This document shows, piece after piece, positions 45,929-54,513 of a stretch of 64,000 nucleotides of DNA. The first letter of the stretch is position 1, and each line of letters opens with the position of its first letter. Both the position numbers and the translations under genes were made by a program. The notes below the pieces were generated by a model, which saw only the letters and a program-made list of their open reading frames with translations, was not told the origin of the DNA and made no database searches. This DNA comes from an uncultured Lysobacteraceae bacterium. Lineage in GTDB: Bacteria; Pseudomonadota; Gammaproteobacteria; Xanthomonadales; Xanthomonadaceae. The DNA lies in the NCBI GenBank assembly GCA_937897645.1, contig CALCNV010000116.1, positions 1 to 64,000 of the forward strand. Direction: 5' to 3'.

Positions 45929-47095
45929 TTATTGCACCCGGAATGCGGTGAGTTCGCCGTCGACGTTCTGCACGATCAGGATGCCATCCGCCACTACCGG
46001 CTTGGCACGCAATGCCTTGCCGCCGGCACGCTCACGCGTCGCCAGCTCGCCGTTGTCCAGTCGCAGCCAGTGCAGGTAGCCATCGAAGTCACCGACCACC
46101 ACGTAGTCGCCCTGCACCGTAGGTGCCGTCAGCGAACGTCGCGCAAGCACGGTATGCGACCAGACCGGTGCGCCGGTGCTTTTGTCCAGGGCCCACACGA
46201 TCCCGGCCGGGTCGGCAACGACCACGCTGCCGGGCGCCAAGCCGATACCACCCACGCCACCGTTGTCACGCGTCCAGATCGGACGGCCACTGGGGCCATC
46301 GATGGCAATCGTTTCCTTCTTGTAGCTGGTAGCGAACACGGTGGTGCCATCCAGCACGGCCGGGCCATCGGCATCTGCCATGCGATCAAGTTCGGTACGG
46401 CCTTCCGGCACGCCGACGATCTGGCTCCACATCAGGCGACCGTCACTGAGGCTCATGGCGGAGAGCGTGCCGTCGTCGTTGTTGACGAACGCGACACCCG
46501 GACCAAGCGTGACGGATGCGTTACCACGCACGGTCAAGCTGGGAAGATCCTTGTTGTAGAACCAGCGGCGTTCACCTGAGGCGGCATCGAATGCGGTGAC
46601 GCGACCATCATTGGAACGAACCAGGACCAGGCCCTGGCCGATTGTCGGCGCGGTGATGACTTCATTGGGCACCCTGGCCTGCCACTTTTCAGTGCCGGTA
46701 GCCGCATCCAGTGCGATCACATGGCCATCGAGGCTGCCTACCACCACCAGCCCGTCACCGACGCCGGGGCCGCCGGAGAGACGCAAATCCGATTCATGGC
46801 TCCAGACGGCGGCGCCGGTCTGCAAATCGAATGCCCGCACGCCACCCTCGATTGCAGCAGCGAACACACGGCCATCGGAAACTTCAGGGCCCTGGCGCAC
46901 GCCCAGTCGATTTTCACCCTTGCCAGCACTCACGCTCCACAGCTTGGTCACGGTGGCGGACGGGGTGAAATCAACCAGCTCGGCCGGATCGGTCGGCTTC
47001 TCGTCATCCTTGTCGTTGCCAAAGATGTTCTTGAACGAGCTGCAACCGGAAAGCGCCACGGCGAGCGCAGTGATCGCGATAATGCGTTTGTACAT
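45929..47095 (-). CDS. bamB: Outer-membrane assembly lipoprotein BamB
   Basis: Eight-bladed beta-propeller lipoprotein of the BAM complex, 388 residues. A lipobox (VALSGCSS) places the lipidated Cys near residue 18. Repeated PQQ-like strands such as GRVFAAAIEGGVRAFD and DGHVIALDAATGTEKW fill the rest. The ATG at 47095 follows GAGG at 9 bases; an ATG at 47110 overlapping the yfgM stop would lengthen the signal by 5 residues. Confidence 0.93.
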   Translation of the reverse strand: MYKRIIAITALAVALSGCSSFKNIFGNDKDDEKPTDPAELVDFTPSATVTKLWSVSAGKGENRLGVRQGPEVSDGRVFAAAIEGGVRAFDLQTGAAVWSHESDLRLSGGPGVGDGLVVVGSLDGHVIALDAATGTEKWQARVPNEVITAPTIGQGLVLVRSNDGRVTAFDAASGERRWFYNKDLPSLTVRGNASVTLGPGVAFVNNDDGTLSAMSLSDGRLMWSQIVGVPEGRTELDRMADADGPAVLDGTTVFATSYKKETIAIDGPSGRPIWTRDNGGVGGIGLAPGSVVVADPAGIVWALDKSTGAPVWSHTVLARRSLTAPTVQGDYVVVGDFDGYLHWLRLDNGELATRERAGGKALRAKPVVADGILIVQNVDGELTAFRVQ

Positions 47096-47109
47096 GAAAA
47101 CCGGCCTCA

Positions 47110-47748
47110 TCAAATTGGCTGTGCGGGCTTGGGCGGCTTGCCGCCTGCGTCAGTGAGTTTCAGCTCGACCAGGCGACGCTGCGGCGCAGCCACATCCATG
47201 CCGGTCAATGCTTTCAGGTAGAGATCGCGGGCCTGGTCAGGCTTGCCGAGTGCCATCAGCGCATCACCACGCGCCTCCAAGCTGGCGCTATCGCTTGCCT
47301 CGCCCAGCAATTTGAGCGCTTCTTCACCCTTGCCTGTCGCCGTCAGCAAGCGTGCGAGCCGCAGGTCGACCAGAGGTTGCAGTGAAGCATCGGCATGGGT
47401 GGCACGCAGCGTGACGATCGCGGCATCTTCCTTGCCCGCGTCAACCTGTGCCTGCGCCAGGCGCATGGCAGCAAGGTCTGCGTACACATGTGCGTTGCCT
47501 CCCTGCAGCTTGGCCACTGCCGCCTTGGCCTTTTCCAGGTCCGCCGCACCCAGGCTGTCCAGTACCGCCTGGTAATCCAGGTTGGCCTGCATGGACTGCT
47601 GCACCTGGTGCTTCTGCCACCATTGCCAGCCAAAAATGACTGCGAGTCCCAAGGCTATGCCGCCGATCAAACCGGCGCCGTTGTTCTTAAGCCAATTGCG
47701 GACGCGCTCGCTTTGTTCGTGCTCGTCGAGCAGATCGTCGATCGCCAT
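47110..47748 (-). CDS. yfgM: YfgM-like ancillary SecYEG translocon subunit
   Basis: Inner-membrane protein of 212 residues with a cytoplasmic N-terminus (DDLLDEHEQSERVRNWLKNN), one membrane helix (about 27-46) and a periplasmic TPR-like domain, as in YfgM that links SecYEG with periplasmic chaperones. It overlaps or adjoins bamB as in other gammaproteobacteria. Confidence 0.88.
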   Translation of the reverse strand: MAIDDLLDEHEQSERVRNWLKNNGAGLIGGIALGLAVIFGWQWWQKHQVQQSMQANLDYQAVLDSLGAADLEKAKAAVAKLQGGNAHVYADLAAMRLAQAQVDAGKEDAAIVTLRATHADASLQPLVDLRLARLLTATGKGEEALKLLGEASDSASLEARGDALMALGKPDQARDLYLKALTGMDVAAPQRRLVELKLTDAGGKPPKPAQPI

Positions 47749-47809
47749 GCGTACTCTCGCCCCGTCTAGGCGGGGTATATGTTCGGGTTGGACACGCCCA
47801 CGCGCTGGG

Positions 47810-48643
47810 TCAGTTGGCGACCGGCGCTAGGGAACCGTCAGAGGATACCGTAAAGCGGGCCACGTTGGCTCGCTCATACGGCGTCATGTCCACCGTACTA
47901 CCTGCTTGCTGAACCTCGACCGCTGCCGCATTGCCCAACACCACACGCCCGATTTCACCCGCACGGAAGCTGCGTTCTTCACCAGCTTTCAGCAGGCCCT
48001 GCTCCACGCCCTTGCCATCCGGCGCATGTATCTGCACCCAGCTGTCACCTGTCATGCGCAGGGTCAGGACATTTGCATCCGGACGCGGGATCGGCGCCAG
48101 GGACGCCATGTAAGGAGCCGCTTGCTGGCGCGCAGGTTTCGTCGGATCACCAACGGCCACGGACTTCAACTCGCCAGTTGCGGGAACCACGTCCAGCGAT
48201 GCGGTGGTCTGGGTGCCGCTGCGGCCTACCTGCGACTGCGTGGCAAACCAGACGGGCACGGCGATGGCCGCGGTGATCACGACGTACACCGCACGCCGCG
48301 CCACGCTTTCCATCACCCGGCGGTAGCGCGGGACGTGGCTGTGGCTGACAAGCTCGGCGACCTGTACCCCTTGGAAGCCAGCCTGCTGCAGGTAGGGTTC
48401 GACATCCACCTTGAGCAGCTTCGCGTAACTGCGCACCTGCCCGCGTATGAAAACCGGGGCGCCGAGTTGCTGCCAGTTTTCCTGTTCGATGGCTTCCAGC
48501 ACCCGGGCTGGCATTTTCAGCTCTGCGGCAGCATCAGCCATGTTGATCGCGGATGCTTCGCGCGCTTGGCGCAACACTGCCCCACAGCCTTGAAGCTGGT
48601 TGTTGTTGCCGGGATGCAGGTTGGATTGCATTGGGTCTGTCAT
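47810..48643 (-). CDS. rodZ: Cytoskeletal protein RodZ-like
   Basis: Cell-shape protein of 277 residues that ties MreB to the wall machinery. An N-terminal helix-turn-helix (about 18-85: LRQAREASAINMADAAAELK; VFIRGQVRSYAKLL), a membrane helix (about 118-136) and a periplasmic DUF4115 domain are seen. Its ATG overlaps the pilF stop by four bases. The ispG and hisS genes that follow rodZ in E. coli are absent here. Confidence 0.9.
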   Translation of the reverse strand: MTDPMQSNLHPGNNNQLQGCGAVLRQAREASAINMADAAAELKMPARVLEAIEQENWQQLGAPVFIRGQVRSYAKLLKVDVEPYLQQAGFQGVQVAELVSHSHVPRYRRVMESVARRAVYVVITAAIAVPVWFATQSQVGRSGTQTTASLDVVPATGELKSVAVGDPTKPARQQAAPYMASLAPIPRPDANVLTLRMTGDSWVQIHAPDGKGVEQGLLKAGEERSFRAGEIGRVVLGNAAAVEVQQAGSTVDMTPYERANVARFTVSSDGSLAPVAN

Positions 48644-49461
48644 GGCCTTGTCGTTTCCCCGGGGTTTGCGGTAACCGCTTGGGGGAACTCCGCCCTCAAC
48701 CGCTGACTATATCTGCTGGCGGCAGCCGTGTCGCCAAGCCTTTCTTCAATCCTGACCGCTAGTTGTAGCACGGCTGCGTTGGCAGGTGCAGCCGCAAGAC
48801 GGCGTTCCGAGAACGCCCTCGCTTCGAAATAGCGACCGTGTCGAAATTCGCTTTCAGCCATGGATGCCAGTGCGAAGGCGTTGGCCGGCTCCAGGGCGAT
48901 GGCTTGCTGCAGGTCCCGCTGTGCGCGCTCGTACTGGCCTACCTTCAACGCACACCCGCCCGCATTGGCATAGGCGGACGCTGGCGAGCCATATCCCGGA
49001 GCGGCGACCGCACGATCGAACCAGACCAGCGATTCCGCCTCATAGCCAGTTCCACACAGCCATGCCCCGTAATTATTCAGGGCAGTTCCCTGGTCGGGGG
49101 CCAATTCCGCGGCACGCTTGTAATACCCGCCCGCACGCTCGGAATTGCCCTTCTGGTCCTGCACGATCGCGAGGATAGTGTTGGCATCCGCCGAGCCGGG
49201 ATTGATCTTGAGCACCGCGGTGGCTTCGCGCTCCGCAGAGGCCAGGTCTCCACTCTGCAGGCGCTGGCTCGCGAGTGCCAGGCGATCCTGCGTCGCAAGA
49301 CGCTGCTTGGTGGCGGGACTGTCGCTGACCGAATAGGCGGAACCCTTCTCTTCATAATCGATGCGCTTGCTGGCCGGTTTGACGAAGGTCAACCGGGAAC
49401 ACCCCGTGCCCACCACGGCCAACACCGCCACCGCGGCAAGGAAACTACGCAGCCGCATCAT
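48640..49461 (-). CDS. pilF: Type IV pilus biogenesis/stability lipoprotein PilF (PilW)
   Basis: TPR outer-membrane lipoprotein of 273 residues that assists PilQ secretin assembly. The N-terminal signal ends VVGTGCSRL, a slightly atypical lipobox (Gly rather than Leu at -3). TPR units follow, such as ALKVGQYERAQRDLQQAIAL. It overlaps rlmN by up to 17 bases (ATG at 49461 or 49458). Confidence 0.87.
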   Translation of the reverse strand: MMRLRSFLAAVAVLAVVGTGCSRLTFVKPASKRIDYEEKGSAYSVSDSPATKQRLATQDRLALASQRLQSGDLASAEREATAVLKINPGSADANTILAIVQDQKGNSERAGGYYKRAAELAPDQGTALNNYGAWLCGTGYEAESLVWFDRAVAAPGYGSPASAYANAGGCALKVGQYERAQRDLQQAIALEPANAFALASMAESEFRHGRYFEARAFSERRLAAAPANAAVLQLAVRIEERLGDTAAASRYSQRLRAEFPQAVTANPGETTRP

Positions 49462-50671
49462 CGATCCCCTGCGACTGCAGGTGCTGGCGGAACTCCGCCT
49501 GGCGGCGGGTACGGTCCATCACCTGCCCCTTCAACTGGCCGCAGGCCGCGTCGATGTCGTCACCGCGCGTGCGCCGGACCATGGTCAGCACCTGCGCATC
49601 CAGCAGCAGTTTCTGGAACGCGCGGATGTCTTCCTCGGGCGCGCGCTCGTAGCGCGTCCCGGGGAATGGATTGAACGGGATGAGATTGACCTTGCCGGCG
49701 TCCTTGGTCTGCACAGCATTGCTGAACTTGCGCATCAGCTGCGCCAGTTGTCGCGCATGTTCGGGCTGGTCGTTGACGCCCTTCATCAACGTGTACTCGA
49801 AGGTCACCGAATCACGCTTCTTGTTTGCATGCAGGTAGCGCACGCACGACGCCATCAGTTCGGCGATCGGGTATTTCCTGTTGAGCGGCACCAGTTGTTC
49901 GCGCAATGCATCGTTGGGCGCGTGCAACGACACCGCGAGCGACACGTCGGTCTCGGTGGCAAGGCGGTCGATCATTGGCACCAGGCCGGAGGTCGACAGG
50001 GTGACGCGCTTGCTGGCCAGCCCGTAGCCCAGGTCGTCGCGCATGATGTTCATCGCGCGCACGACATTGTCGAAATTCAGCAGCGGCTCGCCCATGCCCA
50101 TCATCACCACATTGGTGAGGCGGCGGTTCTGCGCGGGCACGTTGCCCAGGTGGCGCGCCGTCACCCACACCTGGCCGATGATTTCGGAGGTGGTGAGGTT
50201 GCGGTTGAAGCCTTGCGTGGCGGTGGAACAGAACGTGCAATTCAGGCCGCAGCCGACTTGCGAGGACACGCACAGCGTGCCGCGGTTTTTGTCGGGGATA
50301 TAGACCGTTTCAACGGCATTCTTGCCATCCACGCCCATGCCCAGCAGCCACTTGTGGGTGCCATCAGTGGAAGGTTTGTCGAACACGACCTGCGGCACCA
50401 GCACTTCGGCCTGTTCCTGCAGCTTGGCGCGCAGGTTCTTGCCGAGGTCGGTCATCTGCTCGAAATCGGTGACGTAGCGGTGGTGGATCCACTTCATCAC
50501 CTGGTGAGCGCGGAACTTCTGCTCGCCCAGCGTGCCGACGAAGAACTGTTCCAGTCCTTCGCGGTCAAGGTCCATCAGGTTCTGTTTTGCAGACACGGGT
50601 ACGCCACTGGCCACGGACTCTGCGTCCGTGGCCAGTTTCAATTCAATCGGCGGCAGTTCGTGGCTGCTCAT
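49445..50671 (-). CDS. rlmN: Dual-specificity 23S rRNA/tRNA adenine-C2 methyltransferase
   Basis: Radical SAM enzyme of 408 residues methylating A2503 of 23S rRNA and A37 of tRNAs. The cluster motif CGLNCTFCSTATQG and the resolving Cys near the end (DAACGQLKG) are intact, as is GMGEPLLNFDNV. The ATG at 50669-50671 is used, with a slightly long N-terminus. It is 10 bases after ndk. Confidence 0.96.
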   Translation of the reverse strand: MSSHELPPIELKLATDAESVASGVPVSAKQNLMDLDREGLEQFFVGTLGEQKFRAHQVMKWIHHRYVTDFEQMTDLGKNLRAKLQEQAEVLVPQVVFDKPSTDGTHKWLLGMGVDGKNAVETVYIPDKNRGTLCVSSQVGCGLNCTFCSTATQGFNRNLTTSEIIGQVWVTARHLGNVPAQNRRLTNVVMMGMGEPLLNFDNVVRAMNIMRDDLGYGLASKRVTLSTSGLVPMIDRLATETDVSLAVSLHAPNDALREQLVPLNRKYPIAELMASCVRYLHANKKRDSVTFEYTLMKGVNDQPEHARQLAQLMRKFSNAVQTKDAGKVNLIPFNPFPGTRYERAPEEDIRAFQKLLLDAQVLTMVRRTRGDDIDAACGQLKGQVMDRTRRQAEFRQHLQSQGIDDAAA

Positions 50672-50681
50672 CACGCGGTGC

Positions 50682-51107
50682 TTAGCGCGAGACCACTTCG
50701 GTCGCGGCGAAGAAATACGCGATTTCGATCGCACCGTTCTCGACCGAATCCGAACCGTGCGCGGCATTGGCGTCGATCGAATCGGCGAAGTCGGCACGGA
50801 TGGTGCCGGCTGCCGCTTCCTTCGGATTGGTGGCACCCAGCAGTTCACGGTGCAGGGCAACGGCATTGTCGCCTTCCAGCGCCTGGATCATGACCGGGCC
50901 GGAAATCATGAAATCAACCAGTGCATTGAAGAACGGACGCTCGCGGTGCACGGCGTAGAAGCCTTCCGCTTCACGGCGCGACAACTGCTTGTACTTGGCG
51001 GCCACGATTTTCAGGCCGGCTTTTTCGAAACGCGAATAGATTTCACCGATCACGTTCTTGGCGACGGCATCGGGCTTGACGATTGACAGGGTGCGCTCCA
51101 GCGCCAT
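50682..51107 (-). CDS. ndk: Nucleoside diphosphate kinase
   Basis: Balances nucleoside triphosphates by phosphotransfer through a His. The 141 residues begin MALERTLSIVKPDAV and contain the active His in NAAHGSDS. The ATG at 51105-51107 follows GGAGAAATTCC. It heads the rlmN-pilF-rodZ series. Confidence 0.97.
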   Translation of the reverse strand: MALERTLSIVKPDAVAKNVIGEIYSRFEKAGLKIVAAKYKQLSRREAEGFYAVHRERPFFNALVDFMISGPVMIQALEGDNAVALHRELLGATNPKEAAAGTIRADFADSIDANAAHGSDSVENGAIEIAYFFAATEVVSR

Positions 51108-51153
51108 GGAATTTCTCCGAAGGGTGGGCCACTGCGGACCCGAGGTTAACATG

Positions 51154-51176
51154 AAAAACCCGCGTCGAAACGCGGG
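51154..51176 (-). terminator. Terminator-like hairpin upstream of ndk
   Basis: On the minus strand CCCGCG, loop TTTCGA, CGCGGG is followed by TTTTT. It points toward ndk, whose start is 47 bases further on, and there is no minus-strand gene just upstream. It may be an attenuator in an ndk leader or block antisense transcription. A second weak hairpin (AATTGC/GCAATT) lies at 51186-51202. Confidence 0.65.
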
Positions 51177-51285
51177 CTTAGGCTAAATTGCGAAGTGCAA
51201 TTCTAACGTATCGGCGACACATTTGCAGGGAATAGAGGCCAGCCATGCGGCACCGCAGCATGACTTCCGGGACGACAGAGAACAG

Positions 51286-51305
51286 AATCAAACAAGCGTT
51301 TGATT
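51286..51305. promoter_or_regulatory. PsrA-box-like operator
   Basis: AATCAAAC-AAGC-GTTTGATT is a perfect palindrome with 8-bp arms. It contains CAAAC-N4-GTTTG, matching the known PsrA consensus (G/C)AAAC-N(2-4)-GTTT(G/C). It lies 12 bases before the regulator ATG, so the regulator probably represses itself and the fad genes behind it. Confidence 0.8.
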
Positions 51306-51317
51306 ACCGGAGCCGAC

Positions 51318-51944
51318 ATGGCCAGTACTACCCACTTCTCGACCAAGGACCGGATCCTTGGTGCCGCCGAAGAACTGTTCGCCCAGCACGGCTTCGCCGG
51401 CACCTCGCTGCGCCAGGTCACCAGCCGTGCCGACGTCAACATCGCCGCGGTCAACTACCACTTCGGCTCCAAGGAAAACCTGGTCAACGAGGTGTTCCGT
51501 CGGCGCATGGACGACATGACCGCCCTGCGCCTGAGCCAACTCAAGGCGGCACTGGAAAACCATCCTGGCGAGCTCCAACCGGTATTGGCAGCGTTCGTAG
51601 AGCCAGCGCTTGCCATGTCGCAGGACCGCCACGGTGGTGGCGCTTTCGTGCGCGTGGTCGCGCGTGCCTATGCGGAAAAGAACGACGGCCTGCGCAAGTT
51701 CCTGTCCGACCATTACGGTCATGTACTGCGCGAATTCGGCAAGGCCATCGGCACTTGCGTGCCCGGCCTCAGCAAGGAAGAGCTGTACTGGCGGCTCGAC
51801 TTCCTGGCCGGCGCCCTGACCTACGCCATGGCCGACTTCGGCCTGATCAAGCGTCCCGCCGATGTCACTGAAGCGGCGCATCGTGAGCGTGCAGCGCGTG
51901 AACTGATCCGCTTCGCAGAGGCCGGCATTCGCGCCGGCCACTGA
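51318..51944 (+). CDS. psrA: TetR-family fatty-acid regulator, PsrA-like
   Basis: DNA-binding repressor of 208 residues. The N-terminal helix-turn-helix (TKDRILGAAEELFAQHGF; TSLRQVTSRADVNIAAVNYH) matches PsrA of Pseudomonas, which releases DNA on binding long-chain acyl compounds and controls beta-oxidation. The ATG at 51318 has GGAG 6 bases upstream; the upstream in-frame GTG lies in the operator. It is 34 bases ahead of the fad operon. The name is likely but not proven. Confidence 0.82.
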   Translation: MASTTHFSTKDRILGAAEELFAQHGFAGTSLRQVTSRADVNIAAVNYHFGSKENLVNEVFRRRMDDMTALRLSQLKAALENHPGELQPVLAAFVEPALAMSQDRHGGGAFVRVVARAYAEKNDGLRKFLSDHYGHVLREFGKAIGTCVPGLSKEELYWRLDFLAGALTYAMADFGLIKRPADVTEAAHRERAARELIRFAEAGIRAGH

Positions 51945-51978
51945 ATAATTTCAATTTGTAAACAAGGATTTAGATAAC

Positions 51979-54351
51979 ATGTCTAACAAGTTACTTGTAC
52001 GTAAAGTTGCCGTCCTTGGCGCGGGCGTGATGGGGGCACAGATTGCGGCCCACCTGACCAATGCCGGCGTGGACACCGTGTTGTTCGACCTGCCAGCGAA
52101 GGAAGGCCCTGCAGACGGCGTAGTCCTGAAGGCCATCGCCAATCTGGGCAAACTCAGCCCCGCCCCACTCGCCAGCAAGTCGCTGGCCGAGGCCATCACG
52201 CCCGCCAACTACGAGACGGGCTTGGAACAGTTGCGCGGCTGCGACCTGATCATCGAGGCCATCGCCGAACGCATGGACTGGAAGCAGGACCTCTACAAGA
52301 AGATCGCGCCCTTCGTGGCCGACCATGCCGTGCTGGCCAGCAATACCTCCGGCCTCGGCATCAATGCCCTGTCCGACGTCCTGCCCGAGCAACTCCGCCA
52401 CCGCTTCTGCGGCGTGCACTTCTTCAATCCGCCGCGTTACATGCACCTGGCCGAATTGATCCCGACCAAGGTCACCGACGCCTCCGTGCTGGAAGGCCTG
52501 GAAGCCTTCCTGGTCACCACGCTGGGCAAGGGCGTGGTCTACGCCAAGGACACCCCCAACTTCATCGGCAACCGCATCGGCGTGTTCTCGATCCTGGCCA
52601 GCATCCACCACACGGCCGAATTCGGTTTGGGCTTCGATGAAGTGGATGCCGTGAGCGGCCCGCTGATCGGTCGCCCCAAGTCGGCGACCTACCGCACCTC
52701 GGACGTGGTGGGCCTGGACACCATGGCCCACGTCATCAAGACCATGGGCGACACCCTGCCCAATGACCCGTGGCACAAGTATTTTGCCGCGCCCAAGTGG
52801 CTGGAAGCCCTGATCGCCAAGGGCGCGCTGGGCCAGAAGACCGGCGCAGGCATCTTCCGCAAGGTCGGCAAGGACATCGTGGTGCTGGACCTGAAGGCCC
52901 AGGACTACCGCCCTTCGACCGGCGTGGCCGCGCCTGAAGTCGTTGAAATCCTGAAGACGAAGAACCCGGCGGAGAAATTCGCGAAGCTGCGCGAAAGCCA
53001 GCATCCGCAGGCGCAGTTCCTGTGGGCGACGTTCCGCGACCTGTTCCACTACAGCGCCTACCACCTCGCCGACATCGCCGAGACCGCGCGCGACGTGGAC
53101 CTGGCCATCCGCTGGGGCTACGGCTGGTCGTTGGGCCCGTTCGAGACCTGGCAGGCTGCGGGCTGGAAGCAGGTGGCGCAGTGGATCGCCGACGACATCG
53201 TGGCCGGCAAGGCCATGAGCGATGCACCACTGCCCAACTGGGTGTTCGACGGCCGCGAAGGCGTGCATGCGGCCGAGGGCAGCTACAGCCCGGCGCAGAA
53301 CGCCAAGCTGCCGCGCTCGTCGCTGGACGTGTACAAGCGCCAGCGCTTCCCCGATCCGCTGCTGGGCGAGACATTCCCGGCTGGCGAGACTGTGTTCGAA
53401 AACGATGGCGTGCGGATGTGGACCGATGGCGATGGCATCGCCGTGGTCGGCTTCAAGACCAAGATGAATACCGTCAACGATCATGTGTTGAACGGTTTGC
53501 AGGAAGCTATTGGCATCGCAGAACGCGACTTCAAGGGCCTGGTGCTGTGGCAGCACAGCGAGCCGTTCTCCGCCGGTGCCGACCTCTCCGGTGCGATGGG
53601 CCTGCTGCAGGCAGGCAACGTGACCGGCTTTGAAGCGATGGTCGCCAACTTCCAGGCCACCAGCCAGCGCATCAAGTATTCGCTGGTTCCCGTGGTCGCG
53701 GCCGTGCGCGGACTGGCCTTGGGCGGCGGCTGCGAATTCCCGATGCATACCGCGAAAACCGTAGCCAGCCTTGAGAGCTACATGGGCCTGGTGGAAGCCG
53801 GTGTGGGCCTGTTGCCTGCGGGCGGTGGCCTTAAGGAAATCGCCGTGCGCGCGTCGCAGGCGGCGGGTCCAGGTGGCGATGTGTTCGCCGAACTGAAGAA
53901 GACTTTCGAGACTGTAGCAATGGCGAAAGTATCCGCCTCGGCCATGGAAGCACAGGAACTGGGCCTGTTGCGCAAGACCGACAGGGTCGTGTTCAACGCC
54001 TACGAACTGCTGTACGTGGCCAAGCAGGAAGCGCTGGCACTGGCTGAAAGCGGCTACCGCCCGCCCCTGCCCGCGCGCCGCATCCAGGTGGCCGGCGATG
54101 TCGGCATCGCCACCTTCAAGATGATGCTGGTCAACATGCTGGAAGGCCGCTTCATCAGCGAATACGACTACGAGATCGCCGTGCGCATCGCCACCATCCT
54201 ATGCGGCGGCGAAGTCGATCGCGGCTCGATCGTCGACGAGGAATGGCTGCTGAAGCTGGAGCGCAAGCACTTCGTCGAACTGGCCCAGCAGGAAAAAACC
54301 CAGGCGCGCATCGGGCACATGCTCAAGACCGGCAAGCCTTTGAGGAACTGA
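51979..54351 (+). CDS. Fused 3-hydroxyacyl-CoA dehydrogenase/enoyl-CoA hydratase (FadN type)
   Basis: Beta-oxidation enzyme of 790 residues with the dehydrogenase half first, as in Bacillus FadN, not hydratase-first as in E. coli FadB. The NAD-binding loop VAVLGAGVMGAQIAAHL opens the protein; NTSGLGINALSD, GVHFFNPPRYMHL and GPLIGRPKSATYRTSDVVG follow. The hydratase-like half begins near residue 465 with SEPFSAGADLSGAMG and LALGGGCEFPMH. It is probably co-transcribed with the thiolase gene and under PsrA-like control. Confidence 0.93.
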   Translation: MSNKLLVRKVAVLGAGVMGAQIAAHLTNAGVDTVLFDLPAKEGPADGVVLKAIANLGKLSPAPLASKSLAEAITPANYETGLEQLRGCDLIIEAIAERMDWKQDLYKKIAPFVADHAVLASNTSGLGINALSDVLPEQLRHRFCGVHFFNPPRYMHLAELIPTKVTDASVLEGLEAFLVTTLGKGVVYAKDTPNFIGNRIGVFSILASIHHTAEFGLGFDEVDAVSGPLIGRPKSATYRTSDVVGLDTMAHVIKTMGDTLPNDPWHKYFAAPKWLEALIAKGALGQKTGAGIFRKVGKDIVVLDLKAQDYRPSTGVAAPEVVEILKTKNPAEKFAKLRESQHPQAQFLWATFRDLFHYSAYHLADIAETARDVDLAIRWGYGWSLGPFETWQAAGWKQVAQWIADDIVAGKAMSDAPLPNWVFDGREGVHAAEGSYSPAQNAKLPRSSLDVYKRQRFPDPLLGETFPAGETVFENDGVRMWTDGDGIAVVGFKTKMNTVNDHVLNGLQEAIGIAERDFKGLVLWQHSEPFSAGADLSGAMGLLQAGNVTGFEAMVANFQATSQRIKYSLVPVVAAVRGLALGGGCEFPMHTAKTVASLESYMGLVEAGVGLLPAGGGLKEIAVRASQAAGPGGDVFAELKKTFETVAMAKVSASAMEAQELGLLRKTDRVVFNAYELLYVAKQEALALAESGYRPPLPARRIQVAGDVGIATFKMMLVNMLEGRFISEYDYEIAVRIATILCGGEVDRGSIVDEEWLLKLERKHFVELAQQEKTQARIGHMLKTGKPLRN

Positions 54352-54495
54352 GAATCGGGAGTGGAGAATCGGCAATGGAAACAGCAAAAACCGATTCTTC
54401 ATTTTCACCATTTTAATTTTTGCCGGAAATCTGGAATGCCACCGATTGCGTGAATCCGCTGTAACGATTCCCCATTCTCCATTCCCCATTCCCGG
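54351..54495. repeat. GGAATGGGGAATGG-type inverted repeats between fad genes
   Basis: The left part has AGAATCGGGAGTGGAGAATC and GGCAATGG; the right part has GATTCCCCATTCTCC and ATTCCCCATTCCC, roughly complementary. The 162-base gap can fold as a long stem in the fad mRNA and could set the amount of thiolase made. Confidence 0.7.
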
Positions 54496-54510
54496 CTTTC
54501 GGAGAAAGCC
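54494..54510 (+). promoter_or_regulatory. Hairpin holding the thiolase ribosome site
   Basis: GGCTTTC-GGA-GAAAGCC forms a 7-bp stem that includes the GGAG ribosome site and ends 3 bases before the thiolase ATG (54514). It may limit translation start. Confidence 0.5.
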
Positions 54511-54513
54511 ACA

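Noticed and set aside
53325..53345. Residues VYKRQ inside the FadN-type protein, a well-known sign of sequencing-adapter contamination
   Set aside because: The codons are GTG TAC AAG CGC CAG, not the adapter sequence, and the surrounding frame is continuous and conserved in character.
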